Shown: piece by piece, positions 6,649 to 7,028 of the stretch
How the letters are laid out: the number at the start of each line of letters is the position of its first letter
Position numbering within the stretch: the stretch's first letter is position 1
NCBI GenBank assembly: GCA_021736505.1
Contig: JAIPFU010000090.1
Location: forward strand, 1-7,028
Source: Spirochaetia bacterium
Lineage (GTDB): Bacteria; Spirochaetota; Spirochaetia; PWKH01
DNA length: 7,028 nt
Direction: 5' to 3'
Notes under the pieces: generated by a model
What the model was told of the DNA's origin: nothing
Database searches by the model: none
The model's input: only the letters and a program-made list of their open reading frames with translations
Translations under genes and position numbers: made by a program

Positions 6649-7028
6649 TTATGAATATGAGGAATACTGTTTAATTTTTTCTGCATCTTCAATTGCATCT
6701 TGTAATTCATTTTCTTCAAATACATCTTGTTCATCAAAAAAATCTACAACTTTCTTCATTTCATTAATAATCAGCTCATCATCACCATTAAAATCACACA
6801 TTTTATACAGACGCCGGAATAATGGCTTAAGGAAATGCCGCTTCTTTTCTTCACTTTTTTCTAAATTAGTCTCATTTCTCTGCATCATCACTGTAACAGA
6901 AGACGGCGAATTATAGGTTCCAATTTCATGAAATCCGAACTTTTTATACATTTTGATTGTTTTCGTATCAGAGGTAAACACATCAATAACTACTTCCTCT
7001 ACACCTTGAGCCCTGCCATACAGAAACA
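6649..7028 (-). CDS. GNAT-family acetyltransferase, C-terminal part, with EF-hand-like tail (5' end outside window)
   Basis: The frame is open to the window edge, so the first 15 codons visible (FLYGRAQGVEEVVID) belong to the gene and the internal GTG at 6981 is not the start. In all, 125 residues are visible. Residues 9-32 (VEEVVIDVF...TIKMYKKFGF) match the end of a GNAT fold: the beta-strand after the acetyl-CoA loop, then the 'A-x-x-x-Y-x-x-x-GF' helix that closes many N-acetyltransferases. The domain ends with a strand at SVTVMMQR (43-50). The acetyl-CoA pyrophosphate loop and catalytic region are off the window, so the substrate is unknown. After the domain comes a charged tail of about 75 residues: a basic linker (KSEEKKR), a helix, DFNGDDELIINE (78-89), an EF-hand-like loop, then an acidic helical end. 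A tail like this is not part of the standard GNAT fold. It is convergent with the purine permease. Confidence 0.72.
   Translation of the reverse strand, partial: FLYGRAQGVEEVVIDVFTSDTKTIKMYKKFGFHEIGTYNSPSSVTVMMQRNETNLEKSEEKKRHFLKPLFRRLYKMCDFNGDDELIINEMKKVVDFFDEQDVFEENELQDAIEDAEKIKQYSSYS

Noticed and set aside
6700..6760. Second EF-hand in the GNAT tail (around visible residues 95-107)
   Set aside because: Position 1 would be Phe, and the spacing from the first loop (18 residues) is far shorter than in paired EF-hands.

Overview
The window is about 7 kb of AT-rich bacterial chromosome with a dense, ordinary gene layout. It holds five complete protein genes, one gene cut by each window edge, and no rRNA, tRNA, CRISPR or mobile element that I can see. 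The gene set is a selenium-linked YedF-type protein, a FecBCD-type metal/oxyanion/chelate importer, adenine deaminase and an AzgA/PbuG-type purine permease. It suits an anaerobic or fermentative low-GC bacterium. The substrate-binding protein has a cleavable signal peptide with no lipobox, which favours a cell with a periplasm. A spirochaete-like organism is my best guess, with Firmicutes as the alternative; this is inference, because no marker gene is present.

Left part (1-3217, + strand): the C-terminal end of a YedF-like protein (to 167) is followed by a 161-bp gap with an inverted-repeat structure and a candidate promoter. Then comes a three-gene import operon: periplasmic binding protein (329-1462), FecCD-type permease (best start CTG at 1446, end 2447) and ATPase (2444-3217). 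The genes overlap (17 bp, then ATGA), so they are almost certainly co-transcribed and translationally coupled. The transported substrate cannot be settled from sequence; iron chelate, corrinoid and molybdate/tungstate are all possible.

Middle and right part (3260-6507): adenine deaminase (- strand, TTG start at 4996) and a purine permease (+ strand, 5218-6507) diverge from a 221-bp regulatory region. That region carries a tandem 10-bp repeat and several dyads. Together the two proteins would import purine bases and convert adenine to hypoxanthine plus ammonia. The ade gene converges on the importer operon with only a 42-bp gap.

Right edge: a strong hairpin terminator at 6547-6576 closes the permease gene. 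A - strand gene (6649 to beyond 7028) encodes the end of a GNAT acetyltransferase with an unusual charged C-terminal tail containing an EF-hand-like calcium-binding loop. The most interesting points are this tail, the CTG start that restores the first membrane helix of the permease, and the repeat-rich divergent control region. I found no convincing new multi-gene system. No gene-free stretch exceeds 300 bases.
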